Source: Hyphomonadaceae bacterium
Lineage (GTDB): Bacteria > Pseudomonadota > Alphaproteobacteria > Caulobacterales > Aquidulcibacteraceae
DNA: 64,000 nt
Assembly (NCBI GenBank): GCA_023384105.1
Contig: JAHDXR010000013.1
Location: forward strand, 52,232-116,231
Direction of reading: 5' to 3'
Part shown: positions 17,824 through 25,767 of the stretch, piece after piece
How the letters are laid out: every line of letters begins with the position of its first letter
Position numbering within the stretch: position 1 is the first letter of the stretch
Notes under the pieces: generated by a model
Told to the model about the DNA's origin: nothing
Seen by the model: the letters and a program-made list of their open reading frames with translations, nothing else
The model's database searches: none
Made by a program: the position numbers and the translations under genes

Positions 17824-18444
17824 CTAGGGCAGAATTTCGACCAACGGCACGGCGAGCGCGCGCCCGGCGCCGAAGCCGTCGAGGGAGAGATCGAGCCGGT
17901 CGATGTCGAACCGCACCGGCGTGTCGAACAGGAAGCCGGCGCTGACGATTGCACCGTCCTCCGGCGCTGAAGCAAGCGTCACGACGCCCGTCGCCGCATC
18001 GAGGCCGAACGCGCCGGCGTCCAGCTCCGCGTTCTCCACGGCCACGCGCACACTGGCGCCAAGCGGCTTCCGCACCGGCCGCCGATAGTCGCCATACGCT
18101 TTCACCAGCTGAAACGCCGCCGTCGCGCCGTCGCCGACGCCGATCTGCTGATCGCCTGGTCCAGGCGCCGCCGACGGCGCGCAGCTCTTGCAGTCGAACG
18201 GATCGCGGAAGCGGAAGCCGTGCAGCTTGCCGCGCCGCGCCTCGAAGAAGGCGATCAGTTCGTGCAGTTCGTCCAGCGTCCGCACGGCGCCGCCGATATC
18301 GTACCGGCGCCGCCCGTGCGCCCAGGGCGTGTTGCGCGCCTCGCGGCCCGAGCCGAGCGTGACGATGTCCACGCGCCGCTCCGGCCCGCCGCTCGCACCC
18401 AGCGCAAACGGCAGCGGCAGCGAGACCTCATGAAACGCGCTCAC
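17824..18444 (-). CDS. GTA distal tail protein, DUF2460 (RcGTA g12)
   Basis: 206 residues matching the DUF2460 pattern: FHEVSLPLPFALGASGG at the N-terminus, RRRYDIGGAVRTLDELHELI, then FEARRGKLHGFRFRDPFD, a very recognisable block, and a C-terminal beta-rich region. In RcGTA this is the distal tail protein between tube and baseplate hub. It overlaps g11 by four bases. Confidence 0.93.
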   Translation of the reverse strand: MSAFHEVSLPLPFALGASGGPERRVDIVTLGSGREARNTPWAHGRRRYDIGGAVRTLDELHELIAFFEARRGKLHGFRFRDPFDCKSCAPSAAPGPGDQQIGVGDGATAAFQLVKAYGDYRRPVRKPLGASVRVAVENAELDAGAFGLDAATGVVTLASAPEDGAIVSAGFLFDTPVRFDIDRLDLSLDGFGAGRALAVPLVEILP

Positions 18445-18965
18445 AGATTGCGCCTCCCATATACGACCGCGCGCGCAATCGCCGCTGCGATCTGGCCCTG
18501 GTGGCGCGCGATCGCGCTCGCGTCGGCGCCGGCGCTCAGATGAAAGTGCACGTTCACGGCGCCGGCGTTGGCGGCGACGACGTCGCCGCTCTGCCGCGGC
18601 ACGAAGATTTCTGGCCCGCGTTCGCCCACCAGATAGGCGCGCCCCGCGTGCGCCGGCCCTCCCGCCGCGCGGGCGCCGAAGAAATCGGCTTTGCCGCCGC
18701 TGCCGTCTGTGAAGATTCGCTCCAGCGCGATCTTGGCGAGTTCTTCCAGGATCACCTTGGCCATGCGCTTGAACGCAGCCTCGCCGCCGGTCGCCGCAGA
18801 GCCCAGCGCGCGTGCGATCCGTTCGCCCGCGCGCTCGAACGAAGCGCCGACATCGTCCGCCGCGCGCCGCGCCGGGCCTTGCGCGAACGATTGCAGCGCC
18901 GCCGCGGCGCCGTTCAGTTCGGCCGGGAAGCCGACGAGGTCGAAGTCCGTCTCCGTCTCATTCAT
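18441..18965 (-). CDS. GTA tail tape-measure protein (RcGTA g11)
   Basis: 174 residues. An N-terminal amphipathic helical part (LNGAAAALQSFAQGPARR) and the segment RMAKVILEELAKIALERIF are followed by a Gly/Ala-rich region and the block AYLVGERGPEIFVPRQSG typical of short GTA tape-measure proteins. Tape-measure length sets tail length, and at 174 residues this is short, consistent with a short GTA tail. It overlaps both neighbours by four bases. Confidence 0.88.
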   Translation of the reverse strand: MNETETDFDLVGFPAELNGAAAALQSFAQGPARRAADDVGASFERAGERIARALGSAATGGEAAFKRMAKVILEELAKIALERIFTDGSGGKADFFGARAAGGPAHAGRAYLVGERGPEIFVPRQSGDVVAANAGAVNVHFHLSAGADASAIARHQGQIAAAIARAVVYGRRNL

Positions 18966-19144
18966 CTCGCATCATCCGGAAATCTTCGCGCCAGCGCCTC
19001 GAACGCCGCGCGTGAGAGCGATGCGTCCGTCGGCGCGACCAAGGCGCGCCACTCGCGCAGGCTCAGCCGCCAGAATGCAGCCGGCGCGACGCCCAGTTCA
19101 ATCGCGACGGCAAGCCATCCGGCCCACGGCGTGCGCTCAGCCAT
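18962..19144 (-). CDS. GTA small tail-assembly protein (RcGTA g10.1-like)
   Basis: 60 residues from the ATG at 19144 (MAERTPWAGWLAVAIELGV). Features are a tryptophan-rich helix, FWRLSLREWRALV and a C-terminal AAFEALARRFPDD. This pattern belongs to the small tail-assembly chaperone of GTAs encoded between g10 and g11. It overlaps g10 by 8 bases and g11 by 4. A TTG three codons further upstream is an alternative start but less likely. Confidence 0.82.
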   Translation of the reverse strand: MAERTPWAGWLAVAIELGVAPAAFWRLSLREWRALVAPTDASLSRAAFEALARRFPDDAR

Positions 19145-19442
19145 CGAAAGCAACGCGGAACGCTTCCGCGACCGCAGACGCAGCCGCCTTCGGATCGATC
19201 CGCGCCGACGCCAGCGCCGCCGTGCTCATCGCCTCGCCGCCGCCGGCGGTGAGCGCGGCGAGCACAGTCAGCAGGTCGCTCGCTGTGAGCTGGCCCAGCC
19301 GCTCGCCCAGTTCCGCCAGCGACGCCGCATCGAACGCCGCCTCCAGTTCCGCCAGCGCGCCCAGCGTCACGCACAGGCGGCGCGCGCGCGCGTCGATGCC
19401 GAGCAGCACTTCGCCGCGCGCCGCGTTGCAGGGCTCGCGCAT
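19137..19442 (-). CDS. GTA tail chaperone-like protein (RcGTA g10)
   Basis: 101 residues from the ATG at 19442, which overlaps the TGA of the major tail gene (TGATG). The block GEVLLGIDARARRLCVTLGALAEL is followed by LAELGERLGQLTASDLLTV, diagnostic for the GTA gp10 family, which resembles phage tail-assembly chaperones acting with the tape measure. A GTG three bases earlier is also possible. Confidence 0.88.
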   Translation of the reverse strand: MREPCNAARGEVLLGIDARARRLCVTLGALAELEAAFDAASLAELGERLGQLTASDLLTVLAALTAGGGEAMSTAALASARIDPKAAASAVAEAFRVAFDG

Positions 19443-19858
19443 CACAGCGCCTCGAACGCCAGCGCGCCGGCCGAAGCCAGCGTGATCGCGAACGCCGCTT
19501 CGCCGTCGTGATCGCCGGAATAGTCCAGCGCCTCGACCAGGAACGGCCCTTCGAGCACGCCGAAGTCGGGAATCACGAGCCGAAAGCTGCGCGCCGCCTG
19601 AGCGAAGAACGCCTGCTGGATCAGCGCGTCCGACGCCGCATCCTTGAACACGCCGGCGCCGCTCACGCTCGCGGACTTCACGCCCGCGCCCGCGATCAGC
19701 TCGCGCCAGGCGCCTGCGCTTTCGCCCGAGGTGCCGTCCACCGTGCGCGCGTTGAGCGAGATCGTCTTCGCGCGCACGCCGGCGACGGTGACGAACGCCT
19801 CCGGCGCGCCGCCATCGCCGATCTTGATCAGGACGTCGCGTCCTTTCTGGCCTGCCAT
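19442..19858 (-). CDS. GTA major tail tube protein (RcGTA g9)
   Basis: 138 residues from the ATG at 19858, which has AGGAG seven bases upstream. The start MAGQKGRDVLIKIGD and the body TISLNARTVDGTSGESAGAWREL are characteristic of the phage major tail protein/TP901-1 group used in GTAs, with SGDHDGEAAFAITLASAGAL at the end. It forms the tube of the tail. The much longer open frame upstream is non-coding shadow of g7 and g8. Confidence 0.92.
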   Translation of the reverse strand: MAGQKGRDVLIKIGDGGAPEAFVTVAGVRAKTISLNARTVDGTSGESAGAWRELIAGAGVKSASVSGAGVFKDAASDALIQQAFFAQAARSFRLVIPDFGVLEGPFLVEALDYSGDHDGEAAFAITLASAGALAFEAL

Positions 19859-19866
19859 TGGTGCTC

Positions 19867-20268
19867 CTATTGAGGTTCGGTGACGGCGCGCAGACGCACC
19901 ACGCCGTGAGTGGTGCGCCCGTCGCCCGAGCGGAAAACGTCGGTAAATGTCGTCAGCATCAGCGTGAGCCGATGGCCCTCGGGCGCGAGCGCCGCGTTGT
20001 GCAGCGCCGCCCGCATGGCCGAAACCGCGCTCAGCGCCTCGGCGCGCCCGCCATGGCGCGACCACACATGCAGCGTCACGGCATGCTCCAGCGCCGACGC
20101 GCCGCTCGCATCGGCTGCGCGCGTTTCGATCCGGCCCAGCGTCACGTAGGGAAAGGCCGCGTCCGCCGGCGGATCGTCGTAGATGCGCGCGCCGACGGCG
20201 GCGCTTACGCCCGCATCCCCCACGAGAGCCGACCGGATCGCGGCCAGCAACGCGCGTTCCGCGCTCAT
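19867..20268 (-). CDS. GTA tail terminator, DUF3168 (RcGTA g8)
   Basis: 133 residues of the DUF3168 family. Features are the N-terminal helix SAERALLAAIRSALVGD, then RIYDDPPADAAFPYVTLGRI, HVWSRHGGRAEA and a C-terminal VVRLRAVTEPQ. These proteins cap the tail at the head-tail joint. It overlaps g7 by four bases and lies 8 bases from g9. Confidence 0.9.
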   Translation of the reverse strand: MSAERALLAAIRSALVGDAGVSAAVGARIYDDPPADAAFPYVTLGRIETRAADASGASALEHAVTLHVWSRHGGRAEALSAVSAMRAALHNAALAPEGHRLTLMLTTFTDVFRSGDGRTTHGVVRLRAVTEPQ

Positions 20269-20585
20269 GGCCGCTCCTCAATGCAGACGAGCGTGATCCG
20301 CGGCGCGCCGTCATCGACGACGCCGGCGATGCGCAGCACGCGCTCGCCCCAGACAGCGCGCCAGCCGGCGCGCACGTCCGCGCGTCGATTGATGACGACG
20401 CGCAGCGATGCGCTGGCGCTGACGCCGTCGAACGCCGCGCGCTCGTCCGCGCGCAGCGCTTCGATCCGCGCCCAGGCTTCGCCCCGGTCCGTCCACAGAA
20501 TCGCGGCGCCGCCGATCTCATCGGCGACGCGCGCAGGCGCCTGCAGCATGATGCGCGCGCGCAGCGCGCCGATCGCCTCGCTCAT
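20265..20585 (-). CDS. Phage head closure protein (RcGTA g7)
   Basis: 106 residues of the SPP1 gp16/HK97 gp7-like head-closure family. Features are the beta-rich body with LWTDRGEAWARIEALRADER, an RVVINRRADVRAGWRAVWGE stretch, and LRIAGVVDDGAPRI near the C-terminus, all typical. It acts as stopper between portal/adaptor and tail. It overlaps g6 and g8 by four bases on each side. Confidence 0.9.
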   Translation of the reverse strand: MSEAIGALRARIMLQAPARVADEIGGAAILWTDRGEAWARIEALRADERAAFDGVSASASLRVVINRRADVRAGWRAVWGERVLRIAGVVDDGAPRITLVCIEERP

Positions 20586-21142
20586 AGCCGCGCCGGCGCA
20601 TAGGGGCGCATCAGCGCCCGCGCCGTCTCCGGCACGCCGCCATCGCCCTGGCGCAGCTCATAGAGCGACGCCACGATCTGCAGCGTCGCCAGACGCAGCG
20701 CGACCGGCAGATCCGCCGCCTTGTCGGCAAAGCCGCACACATACTCGATCTCGACGCCGCCGAGCTGGCGCAGCGTCGCCGGCACGCCGCTCGCGAACAC
20801 AAGGCGCGGCCGGTCGCGCCAGCCGTCGAGCCGGTAGCGGTCCGGTGCGAGCACGCTCTGCGAGCCGGTGTCGGACAGAAGCCGCACCGTCACGACCTCG
20901 GCGACCGGCCCGAGTCCCAGCAGCGCGCCCTGCGCCGCCTCGCGCGCCCAGATGTCGAGACTTTCGCGCACCGTGCGCGTGATCAGCGCCCGCCCGGTCG
21001 CGGCCTCCACCGCCTCGCGCGCTGCGCCGATCAGCGTTTCGATCAACTCGTCTTCGTGCGCATGATCGATGCGCAGGTAAAGCTTCGCCTCCGCCAGCGA
21101 GACAGGCTCGCTCGCGGGCGGGATAATCGTGGTGATGGACAT
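20582..21142 (-). CDS. Head-tail connector/adaptor protein, gp6-like (RcGTA g6)
   Basis: 186 residues from the ATG at 21142 (MSITTIIPPASEPVSLAEAK), matching the usual start of this family; an ATG 27 bases upstream is possible but adds a segment without family character. The helical core contains LIGAAREAVEAATGRALITR, and a C-terminal YVCGFADKAADLPVALRLA is typical of the head-tail connector family. It docks under the portal ring. The upstream gap to the capsid gene contains a family B palindrome. Confidence 0.9.
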   Translation of the reverse strand: MSITTIIPPASEPVSLAEAKLYLRIDHAHEDELIETLIGAAREAVEAATGRALITRTVRESLDIWAREAAQGALLGLGPVAEVVTVRLLSDTGSQSVLAPDRYRLDGWRDRPRLVFASGVPATLRQLGGVEIEYVCGFADKAADLPVALRLATLQIVASLYELRQGDGGVPETARALMRPYAPARL

Positions 21143-21172
21143 TTCGCACCAACGTTGAAAACGAAACACGCG

Positions 21173-21280
21173 GTCATTCCGGGCGAAGCAGAGCGGAGAC
21201 CCGGAACCCAGAGCGAACGGCGCGCCGGCTGCCCTGGGTTCCGGCTCTGCAGCGCGCGCCGCGCCTCCGGCCGGAATGAC
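21173..21280. repeat. Long imperfect palindrome, family B, between capsid and g6 genes of the GTA
   Basis: Outer arms GTCATTCCGG and CCGGAATGAC and inner arms GAGACCCGGAACCCAG and CCTGGGTTCCGGCTCT pair across about 108 bases. The inner arm motif recurs at 63843-63855 and the outer motif at 31679-31713. It fills the gap between the capsid stop-side and g6 start-side of a cluster that otherwise has almost no intergenic DNA. Confidence 0.8.
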
Positions 21281-21296
21281 TCGGTTGGTGAAGCGA

Positions 21297-22499
21297 TCAG
21301 CTCTCGCCGAACTTCAGCGCCTTGATCGCGTCGAAGTTCTGCACGCCGCCGCCGACGCGCTTGGTGACGTAGAACAGCACGTAGGGCTTGGCCGAGTACG
21401 GATCGCGCAGCACGCGCACGCCGGCGCGGTCGACGATCAGATAGCCGCGCGCGAAATCGCCGAACGCGATCGAGACCGAATCCGCGGCGATGTCCGGCAT
21501 GTCCTCGATCTCGGCGATCGGATAGCCGAGCAGCGTCGACCCGCCCGCATCGTCCGGCGCCCAGACATAGTGCCCGTCGCCGTCCTTCAGCTTGCGCACC
21601 GCCGACACCGTCTTGCGGTTCATCACGAAGCGCGCGTTCTGGCGGAACTGCGGCTTCGGCGTGTAGATGAGATCGATCAGGTCATCGACCGGATCGGCGG
21701 CGGCGAAGCCGGCGTCGACGCCGGTGGCGATATAGCCGATCTTGCCCCAGACGTGAGCGCCCTCGGCGACCGTGTCGTAGTCCAGAAAGCCCCTCGGCTT
21801 GTTGTCGCCGTCGCCATTGACGAACGCCGCCCGCTCCTGGCCGGCGAACGCTTCCTCCACTTCGCTCGCGATCCATTCTTCGAGGTTGATGAAGCTGTCG
21901 TCGAGCAGCGTCTGGGTGGCGGCGAGGTTGGCGTAGAGTTCGGCGGTGGGGAATTCGAGCATCGTCAGCGTCGGCGTGCTCGTCTGCGTGCGCGCGCCGG
22001 TCTCGCTGATCCAGCCCGTGCCGGCGGCGGTGAGGCTGATCGGCTTCTTGAACACGCTCGCGCCGGTGGTGCGCACCGTCGCGATCGAGCGCATCGGCGA
22101 GACCTGCTTGAGGCGCGACTCGATCATGCGGTCGAGTTCGGGCGGGGCGACATAGCCGCCGTCCGGGTCGGAGCCGGCGCTCAGCGCCTTCGCCTCGAAC
22201 TGCGCCAGCGCCGAGACGTCGCCGCGGCGCAGATAGGCGTTCCAAGCCGACTTGTGCTCGCTCACCGCCGGATCGGCGGCGAGGCCGGGCCGGCGCCCGG
22301 CCAGCGCCGCGCGCTCGATCATCGCCTTCTGCTCGGCCAGCGCGCGGTCGATGCGGTCGACCTTTTCTTCCAGCAGCACGTCGGCGCGCTTCTTCTCGAT
22401 CGCGTCGAGCCGGGCGTCGTTGGCGGCCTTGAATTCCTCGAAGGCGCGCATCAGCGCGTCCGCGCCGTTTGCGGGCGCGGCCTTGGTTTCTTTCCTCAC
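21297..22499 (-). CDS. HK97-type major capsid protein (RcGTA g5)
   Basis: 400 residues. An N-terminal coiled-coil delta/scaffold region (about 12-75, FEEFKAANDARLDAIEKK) is normally cut off by the prohead protease. The HK97-fold body begins near AWNAYLRRGDVSAL and ends with a P-domain/A-domain region FGDFARGYLIVDRAGV and NFDAIKALKFGES, as in GTA capsids. The start is GTG at 22499 with AAGGAGAAAGAC just upstream, a good ribosome-binding site. This gene is the best single marker that the cluster is a GTA-type head. Confidence 0.95.
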   Translation of the reverse strand: MRKETKAAPANGADALMRAFEEFKAANDARLDAIEKKRADVLLEEKVDRIDRALAEQKAMIERAALAGRRPGLAADPAVSEHKSAWNAYLRRGDVSALAQFEAKALSAGSDPDGGYVAPPELDRMIESRLKQVSPMRSIATVRTTGASVFKKPISLTAAGTGWISETGARTQTSTPTLTMLEFPTAELYANLAATQTLLDDSFINLEEWIASEVEEAFAGQERAAFVNGDGDNKPRGFLDYDTVAEGAHVWGKIGYIATGVDAGFAAADPVDDLIDLIYTPKPQFRQNARFVMNRKTVSAVRKLKDGDGHYVWAPDDAGGSTLLGYPIAEIEDMPDIAADSVSIAFGDFARGYLIVDRAGVRVLRDPYSAKPYVLFYVTKRVGGGVQNFDAIKALKFGES

Positions 22500-22515
22500 G
22501 TCTTTCTCCTTGTAT

Positions 22516-23073
22516 TCAGGCGGCAGTCGGCAATCGGTAGTCGGCAGCCGCTGGTCCCCGATTGGCGATTGCCGATTGGCGACTGCCGAAGCGCGCCGAA
22601 AGGCGCGCGAAGCGCTGCATCGGATGCGCCACGATGGACACTTCCAGAAGCTCGATTTCAGTCAGCACGCGCACGCCGGCGCTGCGGTGCGCCGCGAGCG
22701 GGACGAAGCCGATCGACAGGCCGTCGACGCCGCGCGCCAGTGCGCGCCTTGCACACGCCGCGCCCGGCAGATCGTCGCATATCTCGCCGCGCAGCCAGAG
22801 GCCGCGGCCGTCCTCGCGCACGTCGGTCCAACAGCCGGCCAGCAAGCGCGGCGCGTGCTCCAGCAGCATCGGCAGCGGCTCAGTGCGCCGCGCCAGGCTT
22901 GCGGCGAACGCGCCCGCACGCACGATGTCGCGCATCTGATCTTCGACGCCGAACAGCGCGGCGTAGCCTTCGACGACCAACGCCTCTCGGACCGCCGGCG
23001 TCTCGCCGGCGCGGTGGCGGCAGCTGAACCGGTTCGCCGGCGGGGACGCCGGCGGTCCGAGAGAGCGTGTCAT
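22516..23073 (-). CDS. HK97-family prohead protease (RcGTA g4) with repeat-derived ends
   Basis: 185 residues from the ATG at 23073, which overlaps the stop of g3.5 (ATGA). The serine-protease core is intact: His in LLEHAPRLLAGCW, Ser in VDGLSIGFVPL, Glu in EIELLEVSIVAHPMQ. The first roughly 30 residues are translated from a family A palindrome (22984-23063), and about the last 20 from a family C palindrome (22519-22592), so both ends are repeat-derived and unlike homologues, which start near VVEGYAALFGV. A TTG at 22980, just after the repeat and preceded by GAGAGG, could be the real start and would give 154 residues. Confidence 0.87.
   Translation of the reverse strand: MTRSLGPPASPPANRFSCRHRAGETPAVREALVVEGYAALFGVEDQMRDIVRAGAFAASLARRTEPLPMLLEHAPRLLAGCWTDVREDGRGLWLRGEICDDLPGAACARRALARGVDGLSIGFVPLAAHRSAGVRVLTEIELLEVSIVAHPMQRFARLSARFGSRQSAIANRGPAAADYRLPTAA
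22519..22592. repeat. Imperfect palindrome, family C, at the 3-prime end of the GTA protease gene
   Basis: Left arm CGGCAGTCGGCAATCGGTAG and right arm CGATTGGCGATTGCCGATTG with GCGACTGCCG pair across the span, with short internal repeats of the GATTGGCGATTGCCGATTGG type. The stop codon of the protease lies at its left edge, so the repeat encodes the protein's last residues. A palindrome of similar make-up lies at 54355-54432. Confidence 0.7.
22984..23063. repeat. Paired inverted repeat, family A, inside the GTA prohead protease reading frame
   Basis: Arms 22984-23010 (CTCTCGGACCGCCGGCGTC, then a GCCGGC block) and 23036-23063 (the reverse complement with one-base differences) enclose about 25 bases. 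The sequence of each arm is nearly that of the copies at 7898-7978 and 37797-37879. It is open in the protease frame and, if translation begins at 23073, is translated. Confidence 0.88.
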
Positions 23074-23297
23074 GGATCGAGCCGCCGCTCGATCCGCGCC
23101 AGCGAACGCTGCGCTTCGGCCAGCTGTTCCTCCAGCCGCGCCAGGCGCTCGGCCACTTCGGGCTGGGTCGCCACCGCGCGCTCGACCTCTTCCAGCCGCG
23201 CGGCGGCGCGGCCGGCCCAGATCAAGCCACCCGCCGTCTCCAGGAACAGCGCCAGGATAAGCGCAAACGTTATGCGCGGATCGATGCTCACTCGCAT
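23070..23297 (-). CDS. Small membrane/coiled-coil GTA protein (RcGTA g3.5-like)
   Basis: 75 residues from the ATG at 23297, overlapping the portal stop by 10 bases and the protease start by 4. An N-terminal hydrophobic helix (about 8-27, ITFALILALFLETAGGLIWA) is followed by a heptad-like helix LEEVERAVATQPEVAERLAR and RLEEQLAEAQRSLARIERRL. Position and size match the small gene between portal and protease in RcGTA clusters. Its role is not known to me. Confidence 0.8.
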   Translation of the reverse strand: MRVSIDPRITFALILALFLETAGGLIWAGRAAARLEEVERAVATQPEVAERLARLEEQLAEAQRSLARIERRLDP

Positions 23298-24442
23298 GCG
23301 CGTTCGGGCTCCTCGACGCCGGCGAGGCGGCGCTTCTCGTTGGTGTCCAGAAAATCCGCCGCGCCGACGCGCGCCCACAACGCATCGCGCTCGATCGCCA
23401 GCGCCGGCACGTGATCGAGATCGACGCTGACGGCCGCCGGCCCCGCCGCCGGCCAGCGATCGCCGATCCAGGCTTCGATACGGCGCGCCGCTTTCATCGC
23501 CAGCGGCAGCGCGGTCTGGCGCCAGAAGGCGAGATTGGCTTCGCGATAGTTCGAATAGGTGTTGTCGCCCGGAATGCCGAGCAGCATCGGCGGCACCCCG
23601 AACGCCAGCGCGATCTCGCGCGCGGCGGCGAAGCGCGCCTCGATGAAGTCCATGTCCGCCGGCGTCAGCGACATCGGCCGCCATTCCAGCCCGCCTTCGA
23701 GCAGCATCGGCCGGCCGGCGTTCGCCGCGCCCGCATGCATTTCCTCAAGCTCGTGCTTCAGCCGGCAGAACTGGTCTTCGCTCAAGCGGTCGGCGCCGCC
23801 GACACCGCTGAACACCAGCGCCCCGCTCGGGCGCGCCGCATTGTCGATCAGCGCCTTATTCCAGGCGCCGCCGGCGTTGTGGATGTCGATGGCGTAGCCG
23901 GCAGCCTCCATCGGCGAGAGCCCGTACCAGTCGTCGCCCGGATTGAAGAGCTTCAGATGCAGGATCGGCGCATCGCCCGTGACGGGATCGCGCTCGAACC
24001 GGCGCACGTTCGCGCCGACGCGATGCGCCCAGCCCACCGGCCAGCCGTCCGCGCCCGGCACGACCTGCATCCGGTCAGGGCGCAGCACGTAAAGCTCAGA
24101 CGGCGCGGCGCAATCAATGCCGGCCGCTTCGAGATAAGCGTTCCCGCTCACCTGCAGGTGGCCGTAGAATGCCTCCAGCAGTTCGACCCCGGTCTGCTCG
24201 GGATTGGGCCGCATGAGCAGCCGCGCCAGCGGGTGATCGCGCGGGCCGACTTTCAGCGGCGCGCTCGCCGCCGCTTCGGCGATCATGCGCACGCAGCGAT
24301 AGGCGATGGCGTTGCGCCCGTAGCCTTCGCGCGCGAACGCGCTCGGATCGCGCATCGGCCAGGCGGGGCGGCCCAGCACGTGCCAGGCCATGAGCTTTCG
24401 CTCCGCGCTCGCGCTGCGGAGTTTGCGTATCCAGTCGAACAT
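23288..24442 (-). CDS. HK97-family portal protein (RcGTA g3)
   Basis: 384 residues from the ATG at 24442 (MFDWIRKLRSASAERKL), the natural family start; the frame extends upstream without family character. Diagnostic segments are NAIAYRCVRMIAEAAASAPL, LEAFYGHLQVSGNAYLEA, PILHLKLFNPGDDWYGLSPM, and FGVPPMLLGIPGDNTYSNY. The dodecameric portal is the DNA gate and docking site for terminase. Eleven bases separate it from the large terminase gene. Confidence 0.94.
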   Translation of the reverse strand: MFDWIRKLRSASAERKLMAWHVLGRPAWPMRDPSAFAREGYGRNAIAYRCVRMIAEAAASAPLKVGPRDHPLARLLMRPNPEQTGVELLEAFYGHLQVSGNAYLEAAGIDCAAPSELYVLRPDRMQVVPGADGWPVGWAHRVGANVRRFERDPVTGDAPILHLKLFNPGDDWYGLSPMEAAGYAIDIHNAGGAWNKALIDNAARPSGALVFSGVGGADRLSEDQFCRLKHELEEMHAGAANAGRPMLLEGGLEWRPMSLTPADMDFIEARFAAAREIALAFGVPPMLLGIPGDNTYSNYREANLAFWRQTALPLAMKAARRIEAWIGDRWPAAGPAAVSVDLDHVPALAIERDALWARVGAADFLDTNEKRRLAGVEEPERACE

Positions 24443-24453
24443 CAGCCTTCCCG

Positions 24454-25767
24454 TTAAAGCATCCGCATCCGCGGCCCCGAGCCGCCGAGCAGCAAGTCCG
24501 TCAACGCCCACACCAGCGCGTCGACGCGGTCCGGACTGCCGCGAAAGCCGTCGGCCCCGAACGCGCACATCTCATCCTCAAGCGCCGGAAACGCCGCCGC
24601 GTGCTTTACGCGCCCCTGCGCGTAGAGCGCCGCGATCGGCTCCGCCCGCGCGCGCTTGCCGATGCTTGCATGCACCAGCCTGACGACGCAGTCCGGCGCC
24701 GCCGCGCGCAGCACGGCGCGCACCAGTTCGCCGCCATTGTTGCTTTCCGCCACGATAGAGTCGGCGCCGAGCGCGCGGGCAAGCTCCACTGCGCGCGCCG
24801 CCCACTCGTGCGGCGGGGCGCCCTGCAGGCTTGCGTCGGCCAGCACCACGGCGGTCCGCGCCGCGCCCACGCCGCGCGCGCCGGCGGCGACGATCCCGCA
24901 CGCATCGGCGTTCGCGCCCGCCGACGCCGGCGGATCGACCGCCACGACAACCTTGTCGAACGGCCCGCTCACGCATTCGCGCGCCGCTTCGATGTCGCTG
25001 CGCCGCCACAGCGCGCCTTCGACATCCTCGATCAGCTCGCCCATCAATTCCTGGCGATGCCGCGCCGTGCCGGCCCAGCGTTCGTTCAGCGCAGCGATGA
25101 AGTCGGGCGCCACGTTGTGCTGGTTCGCCCAGGTGGACGAGCGCGTCACCACGCTGTCGCGCGCCGCTGCGAGGCGCTTCAGCGCGCGGATCGGCCGCGG
25201 CGTCGTGGTGACCATCATCCGCGGCCGCTCGCCGAGCCTCAGCCCGTGCTCCAGTGTCGCCAGCGTCTCATCCGGGCGCGCCCAGAAGCACAGCTCGTCG
25301 CACCAGGCGGCGTCGAACTGCGGCCCGCGCAGGCTCTCCGGGTCTTCCGCCGAGAGCGCGAACGCCTGCGCGCCGTTGGCCCACACCAGCCGCCGCCGGC
25401 TCGCCTCATACGTCGGGCGCTCCGGCCCGAGCGAACGCAAACCGGAATGACCTTCGATCATCACTTCGCGCACATCGTGGAAGGTCGGCCCGACCAGCGC
25501 GATCCGCCCCGCCTTCCCGGCCCGCGCCTGCGCCGACACCCATTCCGACCCGGCGCGGGTTTTGCCGGCGCCGCGCCCGCCCATGAACAGCCAGGCGCGC
25601 CAGTCGCCGGGCGGCGCGAGCTGCTCCTCCCGGCCCCAGAACCGCCACTCACGGATCAGCCACGCGAGCAGCGAGCTGCTCAAGCACTTCAACAGGAGCG
25701 CCAGCACGGTCGGCGGCAACGAGACGATGGAGCCGGCCAAGGAGTTCGGCGCGCAGGGATTCCTCAT
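24454..25767 (-). CDS. Terminase large subunit, ATPase and nuclease (RcGTA g2)
   Basis: DNA-packaging motor of about 437 residues. The N-terminal ATPase domain has Walker A GGRGAGKTRAG, a Walker B-like FDAAWCDELCFW and the coupling motif MVTTTPRP. The C-terminal RNase H-like nuclease shows VVVAVDPPAS, IVAESNNGGE and VDALVWALTDLL. The block EQLAPPGDWRAWLFMGGRGA is typical of GTA terminases. The exact start is uncertain: ATG 25767 (used), ATG 25803, or TTG/GTG near 25719/25704; all overlap the small terminase gene. Confidence 0.93.
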   Translation of the reverse strand: MRNPCAPNSLAGSIVSLPPTVLALLLKCLSSSLLAWLIREWRFWGREEQLAPPGDWRAWLFMGGRGAGKTRAGSEWVSAQARAGKAGRIALVGPTFHDVREVMIEGHSGLRSLGPERPTYEASRRRLVWANGAQAFALSAEDPESLRGPQFDAAWCDELCFWARPDETLATLEHGLRLGERPRMMVTTTPRPIRALKRLAAARDSVVTRSSTWANQHNVAPDFIAALNERWAGTARHRQELMGELIEDVEGALWRRSDIEAARECVSGPFDKVVVAVDPPASAGANADACGIVAAGARGVGAARTAVVLADASLQGAPPHEWAARAVELARALGADSIVAESNNGGELVRAVLRAAAPDCVVRLVHASIGKRARAEPIAALYAQGRVKHAAAFPALEDEMCAFGADGFRGSPDRVDALVWALTDLLLGGSGPRMRML

